A DNA stretch of 6,721 nucleotides from an uncultured Collinsella sp. GTDB lineage: Bacteria; Actinomycetota; Coriobacteriia; Coriobacteriales; Coriobacteriaceae. Location of the stretch: positions 1-6,721 of the forward strand of contig CABQNF010000055.1 of the NCBI GenBank assembly GCA_902465465.1, read 5' to 3'. The notes under the pieces were generated by a model. It made no database searches. It saw only the letters and a program-made list of their open reading frames with translations, and was not told where the DNA came from. Below, piece after piece: positions 1-6,145 of this stretch (positions within the stretch are counted from its first letter, which is position 1; every line of letters begins with the position of its first letter). Position numbers and translations under genes: made by a program.

Positions 1-350
1 TCTCGGGCGGCCAGCGCCAGGCACTCACCCTGTTGATGGCCACGCTCACCAGGCCGCGCCTGCTGCTGCTCGACGAGCACACCGCGGCCCTCGACCCCAA
101 GACGGCCTCTAAGGTGCTCAACCTGACCGAGGAGATCGTCGACGAGAACCACCTGACCACGCTCATGGTCACGCACAACATGAACGACGCCATCCGTCTG
201 GGCAACCGTCTGATCATGATGCACGAGGGCCATGTGATCTACGACGTGGCCGGCGACGAGAAGAAGTCGCTCACCGTGGCCGACCTGCTGCAGAAGTTCG
301 AGGAGGTCTCGGGCGGCGAGCTCGCCAACGACCGCATGCTGCTAAGCTAA
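1..350 (+). CDS. ABC transporter ATP-binding protein, COG1101 type (3' part only)
   Basis: This is the C-terminal 115 residues of an ABC ATPase; the reading frame enters at base 3 and the gene starts outside the window. The first visible residues are the ABC signature SGGQRQ. Next come a Walker B strand with the catalytic glutamate (LLLLDEHTAALD, bases about 60-96, including the D-loop) and the switch histidine in VTHN. The wording DEHTAALDPKTA and the tail ending ANDRMLLS are typical of the COG1101 ATPases that I recall pairing with a COG2984 substrate-binding lipoprotein and a COG4120 permease, an import system whose members include tryptophan/tyrosine transporters. The Walker A motif and any partner genes lie upstream, so the substrate cannot be told. 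The TAA stop at 348-350 runs directly into a hairpin, so this is probably the last gene of its operon. The ABC ATPase call is very secure; the subfamily is likely. Confidence 0.9.
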   Translation, partial: SGGQRQALTLLMATLTRPRLLLLDEHTAALDPKTASKVLNLTEEIVDENHLTTLMVTHNMNDAIRLGNRLIMMHEGHVIYDVAGDEKKSLTVADLLQKFEEVSGGELANDRMLLS

Positions 351-389
351 AACCCGCCAAAAAGGGACAGGTTTATTTTGGTAGGTTTT
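349..389 (+). terminator. Stem-loop terminator, repeat-family copy 1
   Basis: The arms AAAACCCGCCAAAA (349-362) and TTTTGGTAGGTTTT (376-389) pair over 14 bp with one C-A mismatch and one G-U pair. The loop (363-375) holds AGGGACAGGTTTA. The left arm begins in the TAA stop codon of the ABC ATPase gene, and the right arm ends in a T run, as in an intrinsic terminator. It is the first of four related 40-41 nt hairpins in the window. Confidence 0.75.
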
Positions 390-404
390 ATCTGCGCAAA
401 CGCC

Positions 405-444
405 AAAACCGCCGCAAAGGGACAGAGGCCCTTGCGGCGGTTTT
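405..444 (+). terminator. Stem-loop terminator, repeat-family copy 2
   Basis: The left arm AAAACCGCCGCAAAGGG (405-421) pairs with CCCTTGCGGCGGTTTT (429-444). There are 16 bp with a single bulged A and a 7-nt loop, ACAGAGG. It is very GC-rich and ends in TTTT. It lies 15 bases after copy 1, so the ABC gene is followed by a tandem pair. Flanking A and T runs mean that it could also stop transcription from the other strand. Confidence 0.75.
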
Positions 445-495
445 CGCATATTATGTCGATAATCCAGCGTCAGCAGGAACTACTGGTTAAGGACT

Positions 496-500
496 AAGGA
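496..500 (+). promoter_or_regulatory. Ribosome binding site that points to an ACG start
   Basis: AAGGA at 496-500, within the purine-rich stretch AAGGACTAAGGA (489-500), is the only good Shine-Dalgarno sequence ahead of the nucleotidase gene. Seven bases separate it from the ACG codon at 508. The alternative TTG at 544 has no purine-rich site before it. Confidence 0.6.
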
Positions 501-507
501 AACTGCC

Positions 508-2532
508 ACGAAAAGACTCCCCCGCCTTGCGTTAGCCGCCGCGTTGTTTGCCGGCGCGCTCGCAGGCATCCCAAGCCTCGCTTTCGCGGGGAACCTGCCC
601 GCCGCTATTGACGGCTCTGTGACCGTCATGCACACCAACGACATCCACGGCAGCTACAAGTACAGCTACAACGAAAGCAAGGGCACTGGCACGGTGGGCT
701 TTGACGGACTGGCGGTTCTCTATAGCGCCCAGGGCAACGCCCCCGATCTTTTGCTCGATGCGGGCGACACCTTCCACGGACAGTCCTTCGCCACCATGAG
801 CGAGGGCAAGAGCATCGCCGAGCTCATGGACACCTTCTATGCCGACGGCTACGACGCGACCACGCCAGGTAACCACGACTGGAGCTACGGCGCGGACAAA
901 CTCCGCACCATGACCGGCTACAGCACCACCGGCACGCCCTTCGCCATGCTCTGCGCGAACGCAAAGTCTACGAGCGGCGTATGGAGCTCGAGCATCACGA
1001 AGACGCTCGATCGCACCTGGGAGGATAGCGAAGATCACTCCACATTCGACTACAAAATCAAGGTCGGCGTCGTGGGCGCCATGGATGAGTCGCTGGGATC
1101 CTCGCTGCGCGCGGACCTGGTCGCAGGTACGTCGTTCTCGGGTGCCGCGAACGCCATCAATGCCGAGGCAGAACAGCTGCGCAAGGAGGGCTGCGATGTT
1201 GTTGTGTGTATCGCGCACACGCTCGACGCAAAGACCTTTGCCACGCGGCTCCGTGGCGTCGATGCCCTTATCGCAGGCCACGAGCACATCAACCTTAACG
1301 AGAAGGTGACGGGAGCCGACGGCAAGACAATCCACGTTGTCGAGGCGGGCAGCGCCTTTGCCGAGGTGGGACTGCTTTCCATTCCGTACAAATACGACAC
1401 GAATGGCACCGAGACGACCGACGATGACACGGTCACGGTCCCTGCAGACGGCAGTGACGAGAAGCTCTACACCGCCAAGAACGTCAACGACCTTTTGGCA
1501 GACCCCGACAAGGGCTCCGACTACCAAAGCCGCCTTGAAGCCGTCCGCAACAAGATCAAGCCGCTCGACGAGGCCTTTGAAAACGAATCGAACAAGGTGC
1601 TCGGCACATCCACCACCAACTATTTCTACGGCGAGGACGCCGCAGGCACGCATGGCTGGGAAATGGTGCGCACCACCGATTTTCGCCCCAGCAACCCGGG
1701 CGACACCACCAAGGCCCAGACCATCGGCCACGTGATCTGCGGCTCCTATCTTGACCTGACGAGCGCAGACCTCGCTATCGAGAACGCGGGTGGTATCCGT
1801 GGCGGCATCGCAGCGGGCGATGTGACCGCCGGCAACGTCATCGCCATCTCGCCCTACGGCAACACCGTGGAGACCTGGACCATGACCGGCGCGGACTTCC
1901 TCGCAGCGCTCGAGCACTCGCTACAAATCAGCGACGATTGCAACGACAGCTACGAGCTTCAGCAGGCTTATGTGGCGGCCGGTCACACCGAGCAGGAGGC
2001 GCAAGACAAGTACAAGTGGCGCGATGACTCTGGCAGCGTTCTCTCCTTTGGCGGCATCAACGTGACGATTGATTGGACGCAGCCCGAAGGCAAGCGCATT
2101 GTGAGTGCCACACTCACCAAAGACGGCAGCACGCTCGACCCCGCCAAGACCTATACCGTCGCCACCAACAACTACATCATCACCAACACGACCGACTTCC
2201 CCACCTTCGCAAACGCCACCAAGCACACCGAGTGGGGTACCTGCGAGTCAGCGCTAAGGGCGTTGATCGGGCAGAACAGCTGGGAGAGTAAGATGGCCTC
2301 GCTCGCGGGCACCATCAGCTTTGGCTCCGCTGCCGTGGACCCCACGCCCACACCGGCCCCGACGCCTAAGCCCTCGCCTAAGACGGACACGACGACCACG
2401 AAGGTCATCACCAAGAAGACGACCGGTAAGCTCGCCGCAACGGGAGACCGCACGCTGGCAGTAGTTGGCGCGTGCCTTATCGGCGGCATCATCGTCATCA
2501 TCCTCGGCATTATCTGGAAGCGTCGACGCTAA
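508..2532 (+). CDS. Sortase-anchored 5'-nucleotidase / metallophosphatase
   Basis: This is a 674-residue secreted enzyme of the UshA/5'-nucleotidase family, expected to remove phosphate from extracellular nucleotides or related phosphoesters. The order is: signal peptide (about 1-27; KR, a hydrophobic core, then AFA before a predicted cut); calcineurin-like metallophosphatase domain with HTNDIHG (42-48), GD of GDTFHG (86-87), GNHD (121-124), IAHT (His237) and GHEH (257-260); 5'-nucleotidase C-terminal domain (about 380-590) with NAGGIRGG near 426; Pro/Thr/Lys-rich spacer (about 611-641); LAATGD sorting signal (642-647); transmembrane helix (about 650-670); and a KRRR tail. All the metal-binding motifs look intact. 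No ATG, GTG, TTG or CTG occurs in frame between the stop at 460 and TTG 544. ACG at 508 has a well-spaced ribosome site and restores the charged signal-peptide start. A start at TTG 544 would give 662 residues and lose that charged region. The gene appears monocistronic. The exact substrate is not knowable from sequence. Confidence 0.88.
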   Translation, partial: TKRLPRLALAAALFAGALAGIPSLAFAGNLPAAIDGSVTVMHTNDIHGSYKYSYNESKGTGTVGFDGLAVLYSAQGNAPDLLLDAGDTFHGQSFATMSEGKSIAELMDTFYADGYDATTPGNHDWSYGADKLRTMTGYSTTGTPFAMLCANAKSTSGVWSSSITKTLDRTWEDSEDHSTFDYKIKVGVVGAMDESLGSSLRADLVAGTSFSGAANAINAEAEQLRKEGCDVVVCIAHTLDAKTFATRLRGVDALIAGHEHINLNEKVTGADGKTIHVVEAGSAFAEVGLLSIPYKYDTNGTETTDDDTVTVPADGSDEKLYTAKNVNDLLADPDKGSDYQSRLEAVRNKIKPLDEAFENESNKVLGTSTTNYFYGEDAAGTHGWEMVRTTDFRPSNPGDTTKAQTIGHVICGSYLDLTSADLAIENAGGIRGGIAAGDVTAGNVIAISPYGNTVETWTMTGADFLAALEHSLQISDDCNDSYELQQAYVAAGHTEQEAQDKYKWRDDSGSVLSFGGINVTIDWTQPEGKRIVSATLTKDGSTLDPAKTYTVATNNYIITNTTDFPTFANATKHTEWGTCESALRALIGQNSWESKMASLAGTISFGSAAVDPTPTPAPTPKPSPKTDTTTTKVITKKTTGKLAATGDRTLAVVGACLIGGIIVIILGIIWKRRR

Positions 2533-2583
2533 GCTACACCGCCGGGCCTTGCAGCCCCGCCGCGTAAACCTTATATCGAACAC

Positions 2584-2617
2584 AGAAGCCCGCCCGAATT
2601 TGATCGGACGGGCTTCT
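2584..2617 (+). terminator. Intrinsic terminator after the nucleotidase gene
   Basis: The arms AGAAGCCCGCCCGA (2584-2597) and TCGGACGGGCTTCT (2604-2617) pair over 14 bp with one C-A mismatch around the loop ATTTGA. The T tract after the stem is weak (TTGG). It is unrelated to the AACC...AAAGGG hairpin family found elsewhere in the window. The rest of 2533-2583 shows nothing recognisable. Confidence 0.7.
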
Positions 2618-2630
2618 TGGTGGGTATCAT
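2600..2630 (+). promoter_or_regulatory. Possible promoter of the mscS-type gene
   Basis: TATCAT (2625-2630) resembles a -10 box, and TTGATC (2600-2605) matches four of six bases of a -35 box. The 19-base spacing is long, and the -35 candidate lies inside the terminator stem-loop. The bases GTATCATGGTTGA (2624-2636) recur almost unchanged ahead of the next gene (3476-3488). Weak evidence. Confidence 0.25.
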
Positions 2631-2645
2631 GGTTGAACGATCATT

Positions 2646-2651
2646 AGGAGG
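2646..2651 (+). promoter_or_regulatory. Strong ribosome binding site that sets the MscS start
   Basis: A full AGGAGG, ten bases before ATG 2662, selects that codon over in-frame upstream starts such as TTG 2617 and ATG 2629. Those would place this site inside the coding region. Confidence 0.75.
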
Positions 2652-2661
2652 TTTTCCCTAC

Positions 2662-3429
2662 ATGGAATTGTTTGAGCCGATTCTTCATTTCTTTGAGCAA
2701 CGGTGGGTCCACAACATTATCTGGGCCGTCATCTTGGCGATAGGCACCGCCGTCGCCGCCAAGGTCGTATCCAAGACCCTGAACCATCTGCTTAACCGAG
2801 ACGATAACCCGCTTCCGGCATCGAGTATCTTCATCAACATCGCGCGCGCCGTCATCTGGATGATTGGCGGCAGCTTTATCCTCGACAACTGTTTTGGCAT
2901 TAACGCAAACGCGCTCGTCGCCGCTCTTGGCGTCGGCGGCATCGCCATCTCGCTCGGCTTTCAGGACACGCTGTCAAACCTTATCGGCGGCATGCAGGTG
3001 ACGTTTATGGGCATCATCAAACCCGGCGACAATATCGAGGTCGGCGGCGTATCCGGCGTGGTCCAAGACATCACTTGGCGCCATACAACGATTGAGGATG
3101 CCTGTGGACAGACCATCATTGTGCCCAACTCCAACATCTCCAAGAACACGCTCGTGCATTTGATGCCCTTTGGACGCGTGGCCGTGCCCGTTGCCGTAAA
3201 GGACACGTCTAAGTGGGCTTCCCTTGACGCGCTGGCAGACGAGCTCACGAGCGCAACCAAAACGGCCGTCTCGCCCATCTCGGGCTTTGACAAAGAGCCC
3301 TACGTGCTCTTTAGCGAAATCGGCGACTTTGGCATCAAAGGAAAGATCATCTTTATCGTCAGCGACGACAGCACCACTTTCACCGCTGCCGACGCCTGCA
3401 TCCGCGCCATCGCCCCCATCATCGCCTAA
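2662..3429 (+). CDS. MscS-family small-conductance mechanosensitive channel
   Basis: This 255-residue membrane protein should form a ring-shaped channel that opens when membrane tension rises, releasing solutes on osmotic downshock. Predicted membrane segments are about 16-36, 56-75 and the pore-lining helix about 82-112. The pore helix is Gly/Ala-rich (ALGVGGIAISLGFQDTLSN), which is the MscS hallmark. It is followed by the conserved cytoplasmic beta domain (IKPGDNIEVGGVSGVV, then TIIVPNSNI near 150-160) and a short alpha/beta tail. It is slightly shorter than E. coli MscS (286 residues), mainly at the ends. Start ATG 2662 was chosen for its AGGAGG site. The gene stands alone between two terminators, and its TAA overlaps the next hairpin. 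The family assignment is secure; conductance and ion preference cannot be predicted. Confidence 0.93.
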   Translation: MELFEPILHFFEQRWVHNIIWAVILAIGTAVAAKVVSKTLNHLLNRDDNPLPASSIFINIARAVIWMIGGSFILDNCFGINANALVAALGVGGIAISLGFQDTLSNLIGGMQVTFMGIIKPGDNIEVGGVSGVVQDITWRHTTIEDACGQTIIVPNSNISKNTLVHLMPFGRVAVPVAVKDTSKWASLDALADELTSATKTAVSPISGFDKEPYVLFSEIGDFGIKGKIIFIVSDDSTTFTAADACIRAIAPIIA

Positions 3430-3467
3430 ACCACCGCAAAGGGGTCAGGCATCTTTGTAGTGGTTTT
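3428..3467 (+). terminator. Stem-loop terminator, repeat-family copy 3
   Basis: The arms AAACCACCGCAAAG (3428-3441) and CTTTGTAGTGGTTT (3453-3466) pair over 14 bp with one C-A mismatch and one G-U pair, and the element ends in TTTT. The loop is GGGTCAGGCAT. The left arm starts with the AA of the mscS-type stop codon (TAA, 3427-3429). Confidence 0.75.
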
Positions 3468-3494
3468 CATTCGTGGTACCATGGTTCATATAGT
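3464..3494 (+). promoter_or_regulatory. Possible promoter of the ParB-BMP / phosphoesterase unit
   Basis: TATAGT (3489-3494) matches five of six bases of a -10 box. TTTTCA (3464-3469) is a poor -35 candidate at 19-base spacing. TACCAT (3477-3482) is a rival -10 box. The leader would be only about 20-40 bases. Low certainty. Confidence 0.28.
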
Positions 3495-3521
3495 TGTTTA
3501 AACGACTAAGGGAGCAACATT

Positions 3522-5438
3522 ATGGAAGAGGCCTATCGTCAAGCACGCAAGCGCGGCGAGCAAGGACGTCGACGCGCCATTAGCCAAAGCGAGCATCCAT
3601 ACCTTACGGACCTCGATAGCTTGGTTGCTCAGCTCCCCTTAGGTCAGCGAGAGAATGTCGGCCTGCGGGATATTCCGCTCGAAATGGTCGTCGGCACGGT
3701 CACCAAAGGCCGTCAGTCCGCCTTTTCGTGTAACTTTATGCCTCTGCTGCCGTTTAACACCGAGTTCGCCCGCAAGTGGTCCAACCTCTACGACATCCAG
3801 GTAACCGAGGGCTATCGCGACCCCATCATCGTCACCGAGTTCATGCATCGGTTCTATGTCCAGGAAGGCAACAAACGCGTCAGTGTCCTCAAATTCCTGG
3901 ACGCTCCAACGGTTTCGGCCAGGGTCACCCGTCTCTACCCCGGCACATGGGATTCCGTCGAAAGCCGCCTGTACGGTGAATTCTGCGCGTTTTGGCGCGT
4001 CTGCCCCCTATACGAGATCGAGTTCTCGCGTGAGGGAAGCTACGAAACGCTCGCCAAGATGCTCGGTCAGAACCTTATCGAAAAATGGCCGCAGAAAAAG
4101 GTCGACTACCTGCGCCACACCTTCCTGCTCTTTAAGCGCGCCTACCTTCGCGCAGGCGGCGACCACCTGGACATTACGCCTGCCGACGCCATGCTCGTGT
4201 ACCTCAATGTGTACAACCAGGACCGCCTGCTGGATACGCCGACGGATATCGTCGTAAACCGCCTGTGCAAGATTTGGCGCGAGCTGGTCATTGCCGGCAA
4301 AAATGACGAGGACAAGGTCGATCTTGTCGAAGCACCGAGCGTCGACGAGGAAGAAACGCCCGCCAAGTCCACCGCTGGCGTGCTCAACTTCTTTATGGGC
4401 AAGACCGTCTACTCGACGGCCAACCCCCTGCGCATCGCCTTTATCCATGAGTTCCCCTGTGCGACGTCGAGCTGGGACAGCCTGCACGACCAAGGGCGTC
4501 AGTATCTCGATGAGCACTTTGGCGGTATCGTGCGCACCGAGGCGTTCGAGGACTGTCACGATCCGGATGTGTTCTACGCCGCCGTGGAAACGGCTGTCAA
4601 ACATGGAGCAAACGTCATCTTCTCGACCTCGCACCGCCTGATGGAATACACGCTCAGGGCTGCCGTTGAGTATCCCCAGGCTCGGTTCCTCAACTGCTCT
4701 ATCGGCCTTCCCCATCAAAGCGTCCGTTCGTACTTTGGCAAGATGTACGAGGCCAAGTTCCTCCTGGGCGCCCTTGCCGCCAGCATGGCGGACAACCACC
4801 GCATCGGCTACCACGCGTCGGTCTTCGCCTCGGGCGCGCTCAGCGAGATCAACGCCTTTGCGATTGGCGCCTCGCTGCTCGACCCCCGTGCGCAAATTAT
4901 CCTGACTTGGGGCGATGTGCCCGCCGGAGGCCTTGCCGAGGCCATGTGCCGCGAAGGTGTAAGCGTCATGACCGGCGCCGACATGTCAAAGTCGCTCGAA
5001 GACCCCACGGCCTACGGACTTCACCGCCTGGTCGATGGCAAGGTTACCGGCATTGCCATGCCGGTATGGAACTGGGGCCGATACTACGAGCTTATCGTGC
5101 GAAGTCTACTGCATGGCACCTGGGATGAGACCAGTGACGCCAGCCAGGTTCGCGCCGTCAACTACTGGTACGGCATGAGCTCGGGCGTTATCGACATTCG
5201 CTACGCTCCGGGCCTGCCCTATCAGACGCGCAAGCTTGTTCAACTCCTCCGCAATGGCATCGTCGAGGGCTCCATCAATCCATTTGGCGGCGAACTCCAC
5301 AGCCAAGACGGCGTGGTGCAGATCGAGGGCTTTCCCCCACTGCCGAGCACGCAAATCGTTGAGATGGACTGGCTGGCCGACAACGTGGTGGGCACCATTC
5401 CGCAACTCGACGATGAGCCGAAAGTCCCTGCCCTATGA
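3522..5438 (+). CDS. Cytoplasmic ParB-like / BMP (Med-like) ligand-binding fusion protein
   Basis: This is a 638-residue two-part protein. Residues about 50-125 resemble a ParB/sulfiredoxin-like fold, with RDPIIVTEF (99-107) followed by VQEGNKRVSVLKF (113-125), the place where ParB proteins carry their GxxR box. Residues 126-260 are a helical region I cannot assign. An acidic linker (about 261-285) leads to a BMP/PnrA/Med-type periplasmic-binding fold (about 302-590): LRIAFIHEFP, ANVIFSTS (363-370), SYFGKMYEAKFLLGALAA (403-420), RIGYHAS (427-433), GRYYELIVRSLLHGTW (519-534) and INPFGG (585-590). BMP domains characteristically bind purine nucleosides. There is no signal peptide or lipobox, so it should be cytosolic, unlike transporter-bound relatives such as PnrA. 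ATG 3522 has AAGGGAG seven bases upstream. The stop overlaps the phosphoesterase start. I recall similar fusions in Clostridia labelled BMP-family substrate-binding proteins; the function is unknown to me. Confidence 0.82.
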   Translation: MEEAYRQARKRGEQGRRRAISQSEHPYLTDLDSLVAQLPLGQRENVGLRDIPLEMVVGTVTKGRQSAFSCNFMPLLPFNTEFARKWSNLYDIQVTEGYRDPIIVTEFMHRFYVQEGNKRVSVLKFLDAPTVSARVTRLYPGTWDSVESRLYGEFCAFWRVCPLYEIEFSREGSYETLAKMLGQNLIEKWPQKKVDYLRHTFLLFKRAYLRAGGDHLDITPADAMLVYLNVYNQDRLLDTPTDIVVNRLCKIWRELVIAGKNDEDKVDLVEAPSVDEEETPAKSTAGVLNFFMGKTVYSTANPLRIAFIHEFPCATSSWDSLHDQGRQYLDEHFGGIVRTEAFEDCHDPDVFYAAVETAVKHGANVIFSTSHRLMEYTLRAAVEYPQARFLNCSIGLPHQSVRSYFGKMYEAKFLLGALAASMADNHRIGYHASVFASGALSEINAFAIGASLLDPRAQIILTWGDVPAGGLAEAMCREGVSVMTGADMSKSLEDPTAYGLHRLVDGKVTGIAMPVWNWGRYYELIVRSLLHGTWDETSDASQVRAVNYWYGMSSGVIDIRYAPGLPYQTRKLVQLLRNGIVEGSINPFGGELHSQDGVVQIEGFPPLPSTQIVEMDWLADNVVGTIPQLDDEPKVPAL

Positions 5439-6145
5439 AAATCCTTGCCATAGCCGATACCGAAGAACGATGCCTTTGGGAGTGCTTTCGCAAGGAACGC
5501 TTTGAGGGAGTCGACCTGATTTTGTCCGCCGGCGATCTGGACCCGGACTATCTTGAGTTTTTGGTTACGGTCATCAACAAACCGCTCATCTACGTGCGCG
5601 GCAATCACGATGACCGCTACGCACGTCATGCACCGGGTGGATGTATCTGCGTAGAGGACAGCGTGTACACGTACCGAGGGATTCGCATTGCGGGCCTTGG
5701 CGGGTCCATGCGTTATCGCGACGGCGCCAACATGTACACCGAACGCGAGATGTCCAAGCGCATGCGTAAGCTGTCGCGTAAGGTTAGGATGGTCGGCGGG
5801 TGCGACATTCTGCTTACCCATGCACCCGCCGCCGGTATGGGTGATCTGGACGATCTGCCGCATCGAGGATTCGAGTGCTTTAACACAGCACTCGAATCCT
5901 GGAATCCCGACTACATGGTGCACGGGCATGTGCACCAAAGCTACGGTTGCGATTTTCAGCGCGAGCGTCAGCATGTGTGTGGAACGACGATCATCAACGC
6001 CTGCGGCTATACGCAGTTTGAGCTCGACCAGACGCACTACCCCATCCGCGGCTGGCAAGCAGCTTGGCTCAACTCACAAACCATGCGCCGCGAGCTCAAA
6101 CGCCACGAAGCCATAGAGTCCTCAACCGCCAGAACACCCTGGTAA
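5435..6145 (+). CDS. Calcineurin-like metallophosphoesterase coupled to the ParB-BMP protein
   Basis: This 236-residue soluble enzyme should hydrolyse a phosphomono- or phosphodiester with a two-metal centre. Visible motifs are motif I Asp8 (AIADTEE), GDL (33-35), GNHDD (56-60), LLTHAP (His129) and GHVH (164-167). Motif I is normally DxH; here it reads Asp-Thr-Glu, so the usual histidine ligand is replaced or missing, while every other ligand is present. LGGSMRYRDG (88-97) is another patch likely to be family-conserved. The start ATG 5435 overlaps the preceding stop as ATGA, and I see no strong ribosome site before it, which suggests translational coupling and matched amounts of the two proteins. 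Residues after about 204 have no recognisable motif and run into the terminator hairpin, whose arm includes the TAA. I recall close relatives beside the same partner in Lachnospiraceae. The substrate is unknown. Confidence 0.88.
   Translation: MKILAIADTEERCLWECFRKERFEGVDLILSAGDLDPDYLEFLVTVINKPLIYVRGNHDDRYARHAPGGCICVEDSVYTYRGIRIAGLGGSMRYRDGANMYTEREMSKRMRKLSRKVRMVGGCDILLTHAPAAGMGDLDDLPHRGFECFNTALESWNPDYMVHGHVHQSYGCDFQRERQHVCGTTIINACGYTQFELDQTHYPIRGWQAAWLNSQTMRRELKRHEAIESSTARTPW

Noticed and set aside
445..465. Promoter for the nucleotidase gene (TATTAT at 449-454 or GATAAT at 458-463)
   Set aside because: Either hexamer could be a -10 box, but no acceptable -35 box lies at 15-19 bases upstream, where the hairpin sits.
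544..546. TTG as the start of the nucleotidase
   Set aside because: It has no Shine-Dalgarno sequence and removes the positively charged start of the signal peptide; kept only as a fallback if ACG 508 is not used.
532..1917. A 461-codon open frame on the minus strand inside the nucleotidase gene
   Set aside because: It is antisense to a clearly real enzyme with all its motifs; its product is a Val/Ala/Gly/Arg-rich string with no recognisable domain, a usual by-product of GC-rich codon bias.
2338..2412. Repetitive DNA that could be a tandem repeat or CRISPR-like array
   Set aside because: It is the low-complexity coding sequence of the Pro/Thr spacer in the nucleotidase; there are no regular repeats or spacers.
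2617..2631. Earlier starts (TTG 2617, ATG 2629) for the MscS gene
   Set aside because: The strong AGGAGG at 2646-2651 sits in front of ATG 2662, and the extra residues would overlap the terminator stem and the promoter-like sequence.
3522..4300. Chromosome partitioning ParB gene
   Set aside because: Only a ParB-like core is suggested; there is no ParA partner, no clear ParB helix-turn-helix DNA-binding domain and no parS-like site, and the protein continues into a BMP domain.
4008..4895. A 295-codon minus-strand open frame inside the ParB-BMP gene
   Set aside because: Antisense shadow of a well-supported protein, with no domain wording and no ribosome site considered convincing.
5240..6058. 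A 272-codon minus-strand open frame across the gene pair
   Set aside because: Antisense to both the ParB-BMP end and the phosphoesterase; composition is that of a shadow frame.
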